64,000 nucleotides of DNA from Halorubrum sodomense. GTDB lineage: Archaea > Halobacteriota > Halobacteria > Halobacteriales > Haloferacaceae. The notes beneath the pieces are model-generated. The model searched no databases. It was not told the origin of the DNA and was given only the letters and a program-made list of their open reading frames with translations. This document shows, in pieces, positions 63,487 to 64,000 of the stretch (position 1 is its first letter; each line of letters begins with the position of its first letter). The stretch is from positions 434,001 to 498,000 of the forward strand of contig NZ_FOYN01000002.1 in assembly GCF_900111935.1 (NCBI RefSeq), given 5' to 3'. Made by a program: the position numbers and the translations under genes.

Positions 63487-64000
63487 ATGATTCCCCTACA
63501 GGCGGCCACCCGCGAGACCTTCTGGACTATCGGTCCGGTGGGGAAGGCGGCGTTCTACTGGCTCGCCGCCGTCGCGGTCCTCGTCTTCCTCTACGGCGTT
63601 TACGCCCGGTTCGCGGCGTACGCGCGCGGGAGCGCTGACCCGCGGGATCGACTGTCGAACCTCCCCGGTCGGGTCGTCGCGGCGACGAAGACGGTCCTCG
63701 CGAACGAGAACCAGTTCGACGGCGACCTGTACACGGGCGTGATGCACACGTTCGTCCTGTGGGGGTTTCTCGTCTTACTCGTCGCGACGACCATCCTCGG
63801 GATCGACATCGACCTGTACCGCCCGCTGACGGGCGAGTCGTTCTGGGTCGGCGAGTTCTACCTCGCCTACCAGTTCGCCGTCGACGCGTTCGGCCTGCTG
63901 TTCGTCGTCGGCGTCGGCATGGCCGCCTACCGCCGCTACAAGACCCGCGAGGACCGACTGTGGGGAAAACACACCTCCCTCGAGGACGACGCGTTCGTCT
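63487..64000 (+). CDS. Membrane subunit of an Fe-S reductase, N-terminal part (3' partial)
   Basis: The first 171 residues of a protein that runs out of the window. An N-terminal membrane helix (about 18-40) is followed by a loop and two helices near 88-108 and 130-153, with TGVMHTFVLWGFLVLL carrying a His that could bind haem. This resembles the NarI-like cytochrome part fused to a HdrD/GlpC-type Fe-S domain, as in haloarchaeal (Fe-S)-binding heterodisulfide-reductase-related proteins. The Fe-S half, if present, lies beyond the window. The reading frame is open to the end. Confidence 0.7.
   Translation, partial: MIPLQAATRETFWTIGPVGKAAFYWLAAVAVLVFLYGVYARFAAYARGSADPRDRLSNLPGRVVAATKTVLANENQFDGDLYTGVMHTFVLWGFLVLLVATTILGIDIDLYRPLTGESFWVGEFYLAYQFAVDAFGLLFVVGVGMAAYRRYKTREDRLWGKHTSLEDDAFV

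Overview
The window is chromosomal DNA from a haloarchaeon, most likely Halorubrum or a close relative. The evidence is the very high GC content, an acidic proteome rich in Asp and Glu, archaeal information-processing genes (RfcS, thermosome, class I CCA-adding enzyme, ABCE1/Rli1, UbaA, type IA topoisomerase), a haloarchaeal-type histidine kinase, and tRNA genes without encoded CCA. The genus is inferred from general character, not from an alignment. Almost all of it looks like core chromosome. I see no transposase, integrase, CRISPR array, rRNA operon or replication origin.

Layout. 0-5.7 kb: the least familiar block, with a polytopic membrane P-loop NTPase (GTPase-like) followed 4 nt later by a 971-aa membrane protein with a duplicated domain, facing a truncated gene for an Ig-like, probably VWA-containing, protein. 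5.8-8.0 kb: ubaA, a zinc-ribbon membrane protein, RidA and tRNA-Ser. 8.0-8.7 kb: tRNA-end fragments and the first copy of a structured intergenic repeat. 8.8-21.6 kb: topA, a sensor kinase, DUF192, a glutaredoxin, the thermosome, a CopD-like protein, the CbiX/DR2241 pair, pheA, a fasciclin protein and an HTH protein. 22-32 kb: cysS, repeat copy B, ilvA, photolyase, Hsp20, two PCM-like methyltransferases, a HerA-like ATPase and a CrcB pair. 32-41 kb: cca, tRNA-Asn, a CAU tRNA, OsmC, a HAD protein, archaemetzincin, a YgfZ-like protein, a PiT permease with a 42-aa companion, a phosphodiesterase and repeat copy C. 41-51 kb: rfcS, etfBA, a membrane-anchored HTH protein, a secreted protein, a pilin, a quinone-type methyltransferase and a D-2-hydroxyacid dehydrogenase. 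51-64 kb: an EMC6-like protein with Rli1, a creatininase-family protein, Sua5, a redoxin/glutaredoxin pair, a CNNM/CorC-like protein, repeat copy D, a DUF5781 protein, YhhQ with an RHH protein, bioYMN behind a BirA-box-like operator, and the start of an Fe-S reductase-type membrane protein.

How genes work together. Clear units are etfB-etfA (TGATG overlap), bioY-bioM-bioN (biotin ECF transporter), crcB-crcB (fluoride export, ATGA overlap), cbiX-DR2241 (2 nt apart), the EMC6-like gene and rli (1 nt apart), glutaredoxin-redoxin, and the 42-aa membrane protein with the PiT permease (TGATG overlap).

Most noteworthy. First, four copies (A-D) of a roughly 200-350 bp intergenic repeat keep a multi-stem fold while the stem sequences change: stem P0 shows a G-C to C-G compensatory change and a G-U wobble between copies A and B. 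This is the strongest candidate for something undescribed. Second, the membrane NTPase plus tandem-duplicated partner at 0.9-5.7 kb is a candidate uncharacterised membrane system. Third, there is a BirA-type operator before bioY, and a redoxin paralogue whose peroxidatic Cys position holds Gly.
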